A stretch of 64,000 nt of DNA, taken from Delphinapterus leucas. Taxonomy: Eukaryota; Chordata; Mammalia; Artiodactyla; Monodontidae. This document shows, piece after piece, positions 10,761 through 22,470 of the stretch. A program made the position numbers and the translations under genes. The stretch's first letter is position 1; each line of letters begins with the position of its first letter. The stretch is from positions 5,564,112 to 5,628,111 of the forward strand of contig NW_022098049.1 in assembly GCF_002288925.2 (NCBI RefSeq), given 5' to 3'. A model generated the notes under the pieces. The model had not been told where the DNA came from. It worked only from the letters and a program-made list of their open reading frames with translations, and did not search any database.

Positions 10761-12150
10761 ACCTGTGCACATGTGGTGTCCTGGGCCTGGGGTCACTGAA
10801 GAACATTCTATAGTTAATGTGGCTGAGAATACACCAGTGACCCTCTGGTTGGATGCTTGGCTTTTCCTGTTTTTCAAAAGGAAAGAGGAAAAAGAAAAGG
10901 GCCTCTGTGTGGGAAGCCCCTGAAATTTATGGGAGAGCAGCTGTAGGAACAGGGGTCCCTTCTGGCATTTATCGTGTCGGGGTTTATCCCACAGTCCACT
11001 TAAGTAATCATTCATCCAGCCGGGGCCAGGGGCAGCTTTGGGATCACTTAGCCAATCTTCTCACGGAGAGACTTCAAAGAGAGATCACTCCTATCCTTGT
11101 GGTGTATCGCTTTTCACAAAACAGACGGTTGCATTCGGTCCAAGAACAACCTATGAGGCTAAGGCCAGAATGTCCTGGCCGGGTTGACGCTCAGAGAACA
11201 CCTCCGGTGGAGACCTGGGGCTTCTTCCGCAGGCTGTGCTTCTCAATGTCATTGCATCCGGATCACCAGCCTTGCAGCGCCGCTCTCCCCTCAGCACACT
11301 TGGGAGGAGATGGCCTCCCAGGAAGTGCTCTGGAAATAGAAGGGGAGCTCGGGGCTGCCCCCTGGCCTTTGCTTGGTGCAGAGTTCCCCTGTCCTCTCGC
11401 CACGCCTCGAGGTTGGCCAAAGGCAGTGTCTCTTGCCTGTCATTTCCCTGGACAGTCCATATGTGCTTTCTCAGCTAGAGACATTCCCCACATACTTATC
11501 CCACTTCTCCCTGCAAAGGGTTTTGAAAAAAACGAGGGGTGCCAAAGGATAGGGGAGATCACTGTATCAGTCATGGTAACGTGTGGAGGTGGCTTACACA
11601 GCAGCACACGACGGTTGTCACATTTTACACCTGAGCCGTTGCTGACACCCTCGACCCTTGATTATGCAACTCTTTCCCCTTTGGTCCAGCAGTGAGACCC
11701 GGCATCACTGGCGCCAGAACACCCTCTGGAGAGCATCCACTACCGGCCCCAGCTGTCTCCCTGCTCCCACGCCTGGCTTTTAAAAGGGCAAACTAGATCC
11801 TGAGACTCAACGACTTAAAAGCTTTTATGGCTTCCCATTATTAGTTCGAGTACCTGCTGTATAATAGACCCTCATGAGTATTGATTGAATTGCTGAGTGA
11901 TGTGAACCCAGTGATGTGTATGCGGGATAAGGACCCAGCCCTCACCAACCCTCCAGGCTGAGTGCTTTCTGCCAGATGGATGCCTCTGCTTGGATCAGAA
12001 GGAAGGCTCCTCTGATTAGAGGCAGCTGGTGAATGTCGGTTTTGAATAATGAAGGTTTGGAATGGCGTTATTCTTTGGAGAGGGTGGGTGCCTGCAGATT
12101 CACTTGTGACAGTCACGTCTCACCCAGCTGGGGAGATGGGACAGGTTTCA
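10761..12150. other. Unique DNA containing a 280-codon open frame of no known family
   Basis: The longest ATG-started open frame of the window (10853-11695, plus strand) lies here. I recognise no domain. The frame is rich in Pro, Ser, Leu and Arg, as in random GC-balanced DNA. It also has no flanking splice pattern that I can defend, so it is not called as a gene. Confidence 0.5.
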
Positions 12151-12154
12151 ATTC

Positions 12155-12310
12155 CTTTCCCACTTCCTCTTCTAATTAACTCCTGTTGATGCTTTATGAC
12201 TCAGCCTAGGGGTCACTTCCTTCAGGAAACATTCCTTCATCCCCTCCATGCACCCCGAGTTATCACAACTCACATCCTGTTGTATTGTGTTGTGGCCATG
12301 GATTCCCAAC
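12155..12310 (+). repeat. L2 LINE 3' fragment
   Basis: Sense L2 blocks: 'tatgactcagcctaggggtc', 'cttccttcaggaaacattcc', 'ttatcacaactcacatcctg'. Confidence 0.65.
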
Positions 12311-13325
12311 AGGGCTTGCAAACTCAGTTGCTTAGGAAGACGAGCAGATTATATAAATGCACCAGGTGAACCCGATAGAACACAGTAGGAAGGGTGTGGA
12401 CGGGCCGACAACTGGTCCCCTCTCTGGACCAGAGGCGGCTGCTCTTTGATTCCAGCTCCCCCTCTCCGCCTCCCCATTTCCCCAGGCCAGAAAGGAGATT
12501 CACGGCTGCCAGACCTTCTACTTTTGAAAGACAAGCTGGGTATCATTCTTTTTTTTAATGAAAATTCTGATTTTCAAATGTTTCAATTCAGATTTTTAAA
12601 GAAGGCTCACAGGCCAAACAAAACACGTGTGGGCCCGACGTGGCCCCTGGGGCCAGCAGTTTGCAGCCCCTGCTTATGGCTCTCCCTGTCCCATTGCACA
12701 AGCTCTTCCAGACATGACGTGCTTTTCTGTGCCCCCAGCACCTTGCAGGGAGCCGGCAGGGCTTGGTGGATGCTCCCTGCTTAAACCCTTATTGACTTGG
12801 GTGCTGCAATAGAGTGCCTCCCGCATGGACGGCATTAACATTTTTTCTCTTAGAACTGTTTGCACATAATGCTGTTCTGAGTTGCTTCTTCAGCCCCCTG
12901 CATGCTTTTGTGATAGGCTGTGTGTCCCTGGAAAACTAATAATTTCCTAAATGTTAACTGCTCTTTTCCTTTTCCCCTTCCCTCTCCACCCCCTCAACAC
13001 ATGTTGGCCTTTTTTGGGGGGTGTGGGGGGGGAAGCCAGACCTTTCGTATCCTGCTGGGCTCCTAAAGTGTTGGTCAGCTGTTATTAGGCAGTGGTGGTT
13101 TCCGGCTAGCTCATGGACTTTTGCCCTCCAAGTTGGTGAGCTTTTGCTCATTTCCATCGGGGGAAAATGCATGACTTTCAGATTTCTCTTCGTTTATGGT
13201 GAGCCATTGTGGCAAAGTTGCTTGAAGAAACAAGCCAATCAGCTACCAGGAGGAAGCAAAAGCCCCACCCTGTTTTGTTCCGTGTTTTCCATCTTGTTAT
13301 CTGTCTTCACATTGTGGAAGCAAAA
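12311..13325. other. Mostly unique DNA with one possible DNA-transposon fragment
   Basis: About 12565-12665 ('cagatttttaaagaaggctc', 'aggccaaacaaaacacgtgt', 'gccagcagtttgcagcccct') looks like an old hAT-type dispersed repeat. The remainder shows nothing I recognise. Confidence 0.4.
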
Positions 13326-13440
13326 TTCAATAAGGAGCTTAATATGTGCCTGAAACTGAGCAAGGCTCTGGGGAAATAGAAAAGAACCGTGGATTTGATA
13401 GTCTGGAAGATCCATCCTTACCTTTCAGAGATGCAGAGGG
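13326..13440 (-). repeat. L2 LINE fragment
   Basis: Weak match to the antisense L2 end: 'aatatgtgcctgaaactgag', 'aaggctctggggaaatagaa'. Confidence 0.45.
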
Positions 13441-13499
13441 AGAGCAAAACCAACGACAATGATGATACAGTGTTAATGCAGTTATAGTGCAGCGTCACG

Positions 13500-13650
13500 T
13501 TCTTTATTGAGCATTATCAGGAGCATTATTTAGCTATAAAATGGCACCATAGAGATATTGAGCCCTGACTCTGTGCCACTGTTAAGAACTTGTCCATATT
13601 AATCCATGTAGATAATAACTATGAACTGACTACACGGAAAAATCACAGTG
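13500..13650 (-). repeat. MIR-like fragment
   Basis: 'gagatattgagccctgactc' and 'gtccatattaatccatgtag' resemble the 3' end of MIR in reverse. Low identity. Confidence 0.35.
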
Positions 13651-14019
13651 GAACAGTGACATTCAATGACCCGGGATTTACTGTGTGTCTCACTTGCTGG
13701 TGCTGTGCTAGGGCTTGTAGCTACACTTGGGGAATCCCTTGAGAGCCCCACCCCCCTAGTCCGGTGCAGGGATACAGACGTGTGCTTTTGCACATGGCGA
13801 CGGCACCAGGGTGAGAGAGGGACAGGGTGATGCTGGTTCTCAGGGGATGAAGCAGCTGGCCTGGGAGGCTTCTGTTAGAGGAGGCGAGCCTTGCGATAGG
13901 GTAATGGGTGGCAGAAGGAGAGGGGTTTGCCTGTTACAGAAGGGCTATAGTCTCTGTTTCTTATCTTGGAATGGGAATACTATTTCCTCCCTCTGGCTGG
14001 TTGTAAGGATTTGTGCTAA

Positions 14020-14265
14020 TAACAATAGTATGATAACTGACAACAGCTGGTGTTCGGTGAGAGCCCACTGTGTGATGGGCACAGTGCCAAGGGCTTCCCT
14101 TCCATTACCCCATACACTGATCAGCAATACCTTATGGGATAGGAACCATCATCAGCCCCGTTTTTCAGATGGGACAAACTGAGACTCAGAGACGTTAACT
14201 GACTTGCCCAAGTTCACACAGCTATTAAAAGGCAGGTTGGAACCCAGGTCAGAGTGCAAAGACTA
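14020..14265 (-). repeat. MIR SINE
   Basis: Clear core: 'tttttcagatgggacaaact', 'gttaactgacttgcccaagt', 'tcacacagctattaaaaggc', 'ttggaacccaggtcagag'. Confidence 0.88.
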
Positions 14266-14572
14266 GGTTTGGAACCAATCCATTAACCAATCTATTAACT
14301 TCAGATACCCAGGAAGTATAAAAATGAATCCTTTTCCCTGAGAAGTTTCTTTTTATTCCCAACCCTGCTTTCCCATCCCCCTCTTCTTTACGCCCCCCCC
14401 CCCCAAAAAAAGGGCAGGACAGTTTCGACTTTGGCTGCAAATTTTAGCTATGATAACCCACATCTCCGGTTCTAAACTAGACAATCTCTGGATGGAGATT
14501 GAGAGAGAAAAGGGGAAAATGAAAGTAGCAGTTGTCCTAGGTGATATGAATTACATTAAAATGGCTTCCAGG

Positions 14573-14786
14573 GCTTCCCTGGTGGCGCAGTGGTTGAGAG
14601 TCCGCCTGCCGATGCAGGGGACGCGGGTTCGTGCCCCGGTCCGGGAAGATCCCACGTGCCGCGGAGCGGCTGGGCCCGTGAGCCATGGCCGCTGACCCTG
14701 CGCGTCCGGAGCCTGTGCTCCGCAACGGGAGAGGACAAAAAAGGGGAGGGCCCGCAGAACCCAAAAAAAAAAAAAAAAAAAAAAAA
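14573..14786 (+). mobile_element. Short cetacean-type SINE
   Basis: The head 'ggcttccctggtggcgcagt' is followed by 'ggttcgtgccccggtccggg' and 'gtgctccgcaacgggagagg', and it ends with 24 A (14763-14786). 'cttccagg' repeats at 14565-14572 and 14789-14796 as the core of the TSD. The block before the tail is rearranged ('acaaaaaaggggagggcc') relative to sister copies. Confidence 0.93.
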
Positions 14787-15024
14787 GACTTCCAGGTTTT
14801 GTTGTTTCTGCGTCACAAACCCGTTTTAATTATACCTAGAAATCGGTACTGGTGAGTGAGAGTGGGGTTGGGGAGGGCCACGAGCAGACTGACAGAGAAG
14901 CTCCGAGGGCGAGGAAAAAGTTTAGGTCTCTGGACCAGCATTCTCCTCTCTCGCTCTGGTCATTATTGTAAGTGGCTGGCAAGCTTTAGGCAGCATGGGT
15001 GCTTCTGTCTTCTCAAACTCTGAC

Positions 15025-15175
15025 CCCAGACTGTCTGCTTGGAACCTCAGCTTGGCCACTGAATAGCTGCATGGCCTTCAAATCTCTGTACCTCCTGGTT
15101 TCTTCATCTGTAAAATGGGAGTAACAGCTCTGCTGTTCTAGGACGGTTAAGAGGATTAAATGAGTGAACACACAG
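15025..15175 (+). repeat. MIR SINE
   Basis: Landmarks: 'tggccactgaatagctgcat', 'tttcttcatctgtaaaatgg', 'aagaggattaaatgagtgaa'. Confidence 0.85.
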
Positions 15176-15289
15176 AACGCCCTCATCCCCGATGCTGCTT
15201 TCTCTGTGAGGTCACAGTGCGCACCTGACTTTGCCCAGTTTTTTACCTTCCAGTGTCAATCTGTGCTTTCTTGGGGAAATCAAGTCATT

Positions 15290-15740
15290 ATAAATGACCA
15301 TTGTTGTGGCTCTCCGTGGTTCACTAAGTTCTCCCAGCAGCAGAATCGTCTTGATGAAATCTAGGTCCGATCACGTAAGTCCTGTTCAGAACCCTCCCGT
15401 TAAGTCCTGGTCTCCTTCAGGATGAGCCCACAACCTCACTGTGACCTGGCCCAGCTCAGGGACGAACGACAGGCTGACCCCCTCCCGTCATCACTTTCCG
15501 TGTGGCTTCTCCACCTTCAGTGTCACTCACCCACCCCAACACATCCCCGGTCCTCTGAGCTGTTTTGTTTCCCTGTTTAGCATCCGCCACAGTCTAAAGT
15601 CCAGTCTGAGTTATCTGTCTTGCCTGTGATCCGTAACCCCCAATAGAAAACAGGCTTCAAGGGAATTTTGTTCACTTTATTGTCTCCTGTATTCCCCGTT
15701 GTCCAGCCCAAGGGTCATTGGCTGAGTGAATGAATGCAAA
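15290..15740 (+). repeat. L2 LINE 3' end
   Basis: Sense L2: 'tcagaaccctcccgttaagt', 'tgtgacctggcccagctcag', 'tgttcactttattgtctcct', ending 'gctgagtgaatgaatgcaaa', the typical L2 terminus. Confidence 0.75.
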
Positions 15741-16010
15741 TAATCTTCGCATTTTAGTCTGACAACAGACCTGTGAATTGGGGCTTATGATCTACATTTG
15801 ACAGATAGGAAACCATACTGTTTTCCACAGCAGCTGCACCCTCTTACATTCCTACCAACCATGCACGAGGGTTCCCAGATCTCCCCATCCTTGTTACAGT
15901 CTGTTTGTACACTTGCTATTCTGTTTGTTTTTAATTTTATAATAGTATGTATGTAAGTGGCATCTCATAGTGGTTGTGATTCGCGTTTCCGTAATGATGT
16001 TGAGCATCCT

Positions 16011-16098
16011 TTTTTTTTTTTTTTTGGCAGCTCCCGGGCCCTAGCAGTGCAAGTGCCAAGTCCTAACCACTTAACCACTGGACCGCCAGGGAATTCCC
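16011..16098 (-). mobile_element. CHR-2-like SINE, short copy
   Basis: T-rich left end, and at the right 'accgccagggaattccct', the reversed head. 'tgagcatc' repeats at 16001-16008 and 16099-16106 as the TSD, within L1 sequence. The element is shorter than its sisters (about 90 bp). Confidence 0.88.
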
Positions 16099-16152
16099 TG
16101 AGCATCTTTTTATATGCTTACTGGCCACTTGTATATCTTCTTTGGAGAAACG

Positions 16153-16363
16153 TTTATTTTTTATTTTTTTCCGGTACGTGGGCCTCTCACTGTTGTGGCC
16201 TCTCCCGTTGCGGAGCACAGGCTCCGGATGCGCAGGCTCAGCGGCCATGGCTCACGGGCCCAGCTGCTCTGCGCCATGGGGGATCCTCCCGGACCGGGGC
16301 ACGAACCCGTGTCCCCCGCATCGGCAGGTGGACTCTTAACCACTGCGCCACCAGGGAAGCCCA
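16153..16363 (-). mobile_element. Short cetacean-type SINE
   Basis: Reversed element: 'ggtacgtgggcctctcactg', 'cctctcccgttgcggagcac', and 'cgccaccagggaagccc' at the right end. 'agaaacg' repeats at 16146-16152 and 16364-16370. It is nested in L1. Confidence 0.93.
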
Positions 16364-16574
16364 AGAAACGGGTTTTTTGTTGTTGTTGAGTTGTAGAGTT
16401 CTTCATATTTTCTGGATATAAATCCCTTTTCAGGTAGGTGATTTGCAAATATTTTCTCTTGTTCTGTGGGTTGTTTTTTTCACTCTCTTGAAAGTGTCCT
16501 TTGATGCACAGGGGGTTTTAATTTGGATGAAGTCCAACTTATTTATTTTTCCTTTTGTCGTCTGTCCTTTTGGT

Positions 16575-17190
16575 GTGAGGGGCAGACAGTTGTGCCAAGC
16601 TTAGCCAGGGCCGTCCAGCCAGGAGTGGCAGAGCGCGTGTCCTGACCAATCACACTGTACTGCTCCAAGGCTCCATCCTTTGGATTCCCATGGCCAGTGC
16701 TTACCCTGGGTTGGTGTCTCAGTTCAGCTCTTATGTGTGTTATCTTGTTCATCTTCTCAGCATCTCTACCAGCTGGATGCACTTACCCCATTTCCCAGCA
16801 GTGGAGGGGTGCACCCAGCAACCTGGAACCTGGTAGAGACTCACTAATGCAGCCATCAGCAGCGTAGCTGGGGTCATAGTGCACCCACCGTGGACATTCC
16901 GACTCGCCACGTCACTTTCCCACAAAATACATGATTTGGGAGTCGTGCTTCCCACAAAACAAATGATTAGCAAACATTTTCTAATCATTTGGGGACCGAA
17001 TTTCGTGTAGTTTCAACAGTTAGTCCATGATATTCTCTTGATATCTACAAAAGGAGATGGCATCATGAGCATCATAGGAAACGAATTCCCGTGAGTCCCC
17101 CACCCTGCTTAGGGTGTGACCCGGAATGAATTGCGTCCTTTTTCTAGCCTCTCCCAACTACCAACCCCTAGTATTCTCCCCCTGAGCCAA
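16575..17190. other. Mostly unique DNA
   Basis: A very weak antisense MIR resemblance exists around 16690-16800. Nothing else recognised. Confidence 0.4.
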
Positions 17191-17194
17191 GAGT

Positions 17195-17535
17195 TATCCT
17201 GAATCTTGGTGTTTATTATGTCCTTGCTTAACATGTTTTCCCTATATTTTTCTCCCTAAATATGACATTACTTTTCTTCCTTTTGACCTTTACAAAATTC
17301 CACACCGTATGCAGCTTGCTTTTCTACTCGGCATACGTTGGTAAGTCCACGTGGATGTGGTGTGTTTCTCACTGCTGTCATCTGTTCCGTTGTGTGAACA
17401 GACCACAGTTTATTCACCCGTTCTCCAAAGACATGTGAGTTGTTGGCAGCTTTTTTTTTTTCTTTTAATTTTTTTCCACCACACACAAGCAGAGCTGCTG
17501 TGAGCGTTCTTGTACGCGTGGTCACAAGGGCCAGA
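17195..17535 (-). repeat. Old L1 fragment
   Basis: Antisense L1M-like blocks: 'ccacagtttattcacccgtt', 'gagctgctgtgagcgttctt'. Diverged; a family name is not safe. Confidence 0.6.
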
Positions 17536-17639
17536 GTTTCTGGCTAAGGTGGTAGGACCCAAGGCTGCTTTTGGATTTTCCTGGGATCACAGACTTTCAA
17601 AATCGGAAGGGATGTCTTCGGCTGAGGACTGTTGACCCT

Positions 17640-17905
17640 CATCAGTAATCTGAAAAGAAATGCTGTTGGTGTGATGGTGAGCAGTGTAGCTCCTGGAATG
17701 GGACGGCCGCGGGTTCACTCTTGCCTTTGCCTCATTCTGTTACTTAGTTCATCGTGCAATGAACTTAACTTCTCTCCGCCCGTTTCCTCAGCTGGGAACG
17801 GAGGACAAAAGGCCCCGCATCATTTTGAAGTTTAAATGAGATAGTGCGAGACCTGGGGTGGGGTGATAACAGACCTTGAATAAGCCCTCCCTGCTGTTAG
17901 CATTG
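17640..17905 (+). repeat. MIR SINE
   Basis: 'tgatggtgagcagtgtagct' at the head, 'gggttcactcttgcctttgc', 'gtttcctcagctgggaacgg', 'gtttaaatgagatagtgcga'. Confidence 0.75.
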
Positions 17906-18560
17906 TTCCCTGTTGGCGGTTAAGGATCTCTTATACCCGCCCCAGACTGATGCTGGGGTAGTAACTGACGCCCAGAATGGTCATGAAACAGCCCTGGTGC
18001 AGATTACCTTCCCCTCCATGTGGGCCCAGGATTCCAGGCAGGTTCCCAGTCCAGCTGGATCGCTGCCCTCTGCCAGGTCATCTTGGCCTGCCCAGGCGGG
18101 GTTTCCCCCTTTTCCCATCCATACTTCCCACGCTTTTCTGCATGGAATGCAGGAATGCCGGGCACCTCTTCCAGTGTTTACAGTGGCCTTCAGCTTAGAT
18201 ACCCCCAGCCAGGATAAACCTTTCTGAAACAGATAAACTGCAGCGGAAGAGAGTGGGCTCCCAAGAGGTCTCACCTGGCCCGTAAGCCTCCGTGAGGAAA
18301 ACGTAGCAACATCATTCCTGCGCTGTCGCCTGCCTCGCATTCCAGTCTTTAGGCCCAAATTATGAGAGGAGGGCAAGCCGGTCCCTCTTCCAGGAGAGCA
18401 ACCCGTTTCATCAGCAAGATTTATTCATTCGTTTATGGCTTAGATCCAGAGCCTGGGCTTTTTGCAACCGGGAGCTCTGCCTTGTGTTTTGAATCATTCT
18501 GATACTTGGTAGCAGAGGGCCACCCAAAGCCACAAATAATCGCTCACCTGCGTGAGAAGC
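17906..18560. other. Unique non-coding DNA
   Basis: No recognised repeat, exon or RNA. Confidence 0.5.
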
Positions 18561-18564
18561 ATAG

Positions 18565-18815
18565 AAAAACAGTGTAATGGATAAGAGCGCGGTTTTCTCG
18601 TTTGCACAGCATCGGTTTGAGATCCACTTGCCTTCAAAAGTCTCAGATCTCCCTGGAGAAGTTACCCTCTTGAGTCTCAGTTTCCTCATCTGTAAAACTA
18701 GAACATAAGCAGTACCAACTAGATACTTTGTTGTGAGCGTTGAATGCGATTTTGTACGTTAATGGCTTCCTCCAGAACTGGCATGTAGTAGGTGCTCAGT
18801 AAGCACTGGTTATGG
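18565..18815 (+). repeat. MIR SINE, near full length
   Basis: 'cagtgtaatggataagagcg' (tRNA-like head), 'tctcagtttcctcatctgta', 'gtagtaggtgctcagtaagc' (3' end). Confidence 0.88.
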
Positions 18816-18819
18816 GCCC

Positions 18820-19099
18820 CGCATAGGCACACGAGGGCTGGGCCTCTAGCCTCCAGGGGGTCAGGAAACGTGGGCTGACTGAGCGAAGGTGTTGAGTACT
18901 TTCCAGTTTGAAAAGCACATTGATAGACGTGTTGCTTCCTTTCTTAAATTTCTAGCTTTGGAGTCCAGTCCTACTGTCCCTGCAGGATGACACCGATCAC
19001 TTCCTCCCTTGATTTTCTCATCTGCCAGCCCCTGTCGGCTCTCACGTAAATAGCTCCACCTGTTTACCTGCCTCTGTTCCGAGGACTCTGCCTCTATAT
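18820..19099. other. Unique non-coding DNA
   Basis: Nothing recognised. Confidence 0.45.
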
Positions 19100-19290
19100 C
19101 TAATCTGTGTATTTAATCCTGACAACAGTCTCTGCTGTCGATGTTAATTTCCCCATTTTACAGACGGGAAAGCTGAGGCAGAAAGGTAAGTGATTATCCA
19201 AGGTAACAGCTACTAAGTAGCAGGGCCAGAGCCAAGATGTGAAGCCAGGTAGCCTGCTTTTCAGATCTGTTGGTCTAACTGGTTTGCTCT
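19100..19290 (-). repeat. MIR SINE
   Basis: 'ccccattttacagacgggaa', 'gtaacagctactaagtagca', 'gggccagagccaagatgtga'. Confidence 0.87.
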
Positions 19291-19879
19291 CCTGCCTTGA
19301 GGTCATCTCTCCCTCAGGGCTCCAGGTCGTTGATTGAAATGTGAGATGAGGATAGAGCTTGGGGGCATTGAGAGAAGTTTATTAAGGGTCCCCCGGATCG
19401 CACAGCGGTGGGGGGAAGCCCTCCAAGGTGAGCTGAAGGGGCAGAGGGGGGATCAGAAGACAGATGTCCCTTGGGCCATCTTCCCTCTGGTGCTTGGAAC
19501 TTCATCAGCACGAGGGGATTAGCAGCAGGCTCACTGCATTTACTCTAGTAGGCCAGGGGCCCAGGGCAAACACGCTCCCTCCCAGCCAAGAAACTGATAG
19601 CTGTAAAGTCGCACCCCACCCACCAGATTGACAGTCTGGTTTTCATTGTTGGTGTAATGAATTATGCTTCTTAAGGATGAGAATATCTTCCAGCTGTTGA
19701 GTGGTTTAAATTTCCAGATGTTCCTCTGCCCAGGAAGCGAGAAGGATGCATGATTGCATGTCTTTAAAAGTTGCTGCGCAGAATGGCTCATTAAATTTCA
19801 ACAACTTGCCTGTGGTCCCCAGAGGAGGGAGGGAAGAAGGGACCCATTTACTAGAGTGGTAACGGTAAGTGAAGATAAG
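19291..19879. other. Unique non-coding DNA
   Basis: Nothing recognised. Confidence 0.45.
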
Positions 19880-20060
19880 TGAACTGGATTTGTAGGCAGG
19901 AGGCCTGAGTTCTGGTTCACGCTGGCTGTGTGACTTTCAGCTGAGCCCACGACCACTCTGAGCCTCTAGTTTCTGAAGCACTTTTTAAGAACTAGAGGAA
20001 GCATTGTTTGGTATCATCTGAAAGGGGCTGTGTAAACGTTAACTCTTACAGTCAATGAAA
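19880..20060 (+). repeat. MIR SINE
   Basis: 'ggcctgagttctggttcacg', 'tggctgtgtgactttcagct', 'actctgagcctctagtttct'. Confidence 0.7.
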
Positions 20061-20156
20061 GCTTGTTGAACTGTAGTTGACAATGAAAGAAGACAGAGGT
20101 TAAGTCCATCCTTGTTTTTAACATACGAATATAGAGGCCAGAGAGGTTAGGACTTG

Positions 20157-20473
20157 TGCTGGCCCGTATGGTCACTGGTATGTGGCTACTGAGCCCTGGA
20201 AATGTGGAAAAGTCCGAATTGAAATGAGCTGTAAGTGTAAACTGTGAGTCAGATTTCTAAGTCTTAGTACAAAACAGATAATGTAAAATATCTTTAATAA
20301 GTGTTCCTATTGATTACATGTTGGAGTGGTAAGATTTAGATATATTAGGTTAAGTAAAAATACATGATTAAAACTAATTTTACCTCTTTCTTTTTGTGAT
20401 TTATTAACGTGGCTACTAGAAAATTTTAAATTAGTTTTATGTGTCTTGCCTTTCTATCGGACAGCGCCGAGCT
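20157..20473. mobile_element. Short dispersed repeat with inverted ends (copy 2)
   Basis: Same element as at 6522-6875. It shares the AT-rich middle ('gatatattaggttaagtaaa' here, 'gatatattgggttaaatatg' in copy 1), 'aaaactaattttacctcttt' against 'aaaattaatttcacctgttc', and the right end 'tttctatcggacagcg'. Non-coding. Confidence 0.6.
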
Positions 20474-21070
20474 AGACCGTGACACGGACGGCAGGCTTCC
20501 GAGTTCTGCAGTGAATACACCCATAATTCAGACTTCTGTGCTTTATTTGCAGGATTCATTCTAAAAGTTGCAACACTGGTAAACAGTGTTTGTGCCGTCG
20601 CGCCTCTAAATGGCCTTCCCCTTACATCAGAGCGGTAGATGCCCAGGCGTCCTGTCTGGAGCACCCTCTGTCCTGGGATCTGAAATTGCCTCCTTCTCTT
20701 GAAGTACTTGGCTTTATCCTGAGAGCAGCTGCTTTTTGAACCCTCAGTCGGCTTCCCAACACCCTCACCCCCCGCCCCCCTTTCTCAGGTCATTCCCTTG
20801 GGACCCCCCCTGCGCCCTGCTCCCCAGTGTCTGGTTCCTGCGGACCTGCCATGGTGTATGTGGTTCCTGGACTCCCCTTCTCTGCTCTCCACGGCTCTTC
20901 TGGGCTTGAGCCACTTCTTACTGGATTCCCCCATCAGTCTCTACGTTGGCTCCCTTCTTTTGCAGGACCATGTAACTTGTTAGGAGCATACTCTGAAAAG
21001 GAAAGCAAATTCTTCTCTCCATCTCGGATTACACCTGTTGCTCATCTTATCCAGGAGCATGGGCCATCAT
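20474..21070. other. Unique non-coding DNA
   Basis: C-rich patch at 20760-20825. Nothing else recognised. Confidence 0.45.
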
Positions 21071-21640
21071 TTCTTTCAAATAATGCTGATTTTTTTAGGG
21101 ATGATTTGTCTTATAGAAAAATTGGGAAATGTTAAGAGTATAAGGAAGAAAATAACGTTAACACATTTTGCTGCATTTCCTTTCTTTTTTCTGTGTGTAT
21201 TTCTTCTGAATGTGAGATCACCTAATGTTGACGCTTTTATTGGATTTTTCGCTTAATAGAAGTATTTCCACATGGTGTTAAAAGCAGGTTTTTAAGTATC
21301 ATTTTTCAGGCAACATGACATTGTAACATCCCGTTGCAAGGATGGTTTGTCATTTTCCCAATTTTACCTGTAATTCTGAGTATTAAGAATATTTCCCTGT
21401 CATTTTCTTTCACAGTAGTGCTGACATGCATGTTCGTGTGTGTGTGTATGCAGGGGTGTGTATGTAGGTGTGCACATGTGCGAATGAAGCTATTTCCATC
21501 TTTCGGATTTCTTTAGGATAGATTTCTAGAAGTCGAACGACAAAGTCAAAGGTTCTTGATGCATATCGTTAGGTCGCTTTCCCATTTGGTTTTGCCGCAC
21601 TTGCAGCTACAAAATGATGACTGACATTTCCCCTTCAGGG
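21071..21640 (-). repeat. Old L1M/HAL1-like LINE remnant
   Basis: 'ttaggatagatttctagaag' and 'aaaggttcttgatgcatatc' match the antisense L1M/HAL1 block seen across mammals. A GT-rich stretch (21438-21484) interrupts it. Confidence 0.55.
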
Positions 21641-21834
21641 AGTTGCTTTCTTGTGAAGTTGGGTCTCCGAGCGAGATGTGGGTCTTGTTGAGGGGAAGGG
21701 GATAGCTCTTTCGTGTTTGTCATTGCTTCTCATTACGATTTTGGGTTTCCCTTAAATGCCACACTTTGCTGCTTGGGAGATGGGAGCAGCTTCGTAGACC
21801 TGCAGTGAAGGTTATGCCCTGTGGTTTGCTGTGG

Positions 21835-21990
21835 CTGAGTGGAAAGAATTCTGGCCTGAGCCTGAGGACCAATCACTGTCAGTCTCCCCTAAGAGAACTT
21901 TGGAAGGTCACTCAGCTTCCATCAGCCTTGTTTTTTCATCGATTAAGGGTAGATTATGACACCTACTTTAGGATTGCTGGAGGGTGAAAC
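21835..21990 (+). repeat. MIR SINE
   Basis: 'gtggaaagaattctggcctg', 'tttggaaggtcactcagctt', 'tttttcatcgattaagggta'. Confidence 0.65.
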
Positions 21991-22049
21991 TAGCTAACAT
22001 AAATCCGATGGCTAAGGAGGGCCCTACCCTATTCCGTTTTCAGGCTGCT

Positions 22050-22225
22050 TTAGTGATAATCAAAAGCATGGGTCTTGGATGCAAAACCGAAGGGTTTAGG
22101 TTCTGCCTCTTACACATTGCGCCGGTTGTGTGTTCCTTGCAGTCAGCCAGCCTCACTGGGGATAAATACCTATGTCACATGGCCTGCAGCTCTCCCCCCG
22201 TTATGTGTGTCCCCCAAAACGATGA
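22050..22225 (+). repeat. MIR-like head fragment
   Basis: 'aaaagcatgggtcttggatg' and 'gtttaggttctgcctcttac' resemble the 5' half of MIR. Confidence 0.5.
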
Positions 22226-22470
22226 ACAGGAGAGAAGTGCATTTGCATCCTAGCTACCTACCACTTACCAGCTACGTGACCTTGGGCAAGTCGCTTTGCT
22301 TCTTGGACCTTAGGGTTGTTTTTTGTTTAACCCTATGAGATGGGAGTAATAATACCAGTCCTTACCTCCTGAGGTGGATGGAAGGCTGGGCGAGGTGGGG
22401 CCTGTAACTTGATTGGCTCAGCGCCTGGCCCTGGGGAGCGCTCAGTAAAGGTTAGCTTACTAGTTACTAG
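22226..22470 (+). repeat. MIR SINE
   Basis: 'taccagctacgtgaccttgg' followed by 'gcaagtcgctttgcttcttg', 'gagatgggagtaataatacc', and 'gcgctcagtaaaggttagct' at the 3' end. Confidence 0.85.

Larger units (their letters stand above)
15800..16560 (-). repeat. Old L1 fragment split by two SINEs
   Basis: Antisense L1 blocks run in order: 'ccatactgttttccacagca', 'ttgtatatcttctttggaga', 'tttgcaaatattttctcttg', 'tttgatgcacagggggtttt'. The SINEs at 16011-16098 and 16153-16363 interrupt it, so it predates both. Confidence 0.85.

Noticed and set aside
10853..11695. 280-codon ATG-started open frame on the plus strand
   Set aside because: It is the longest frame, but it shows no domain, signal peptide or repeat pattern I know, and its composition is that of the surrounding DNA. 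Open frames of this size occur by chance in 64 kb of mid-GC sequence read in six frames. RNA evidence would be needed.
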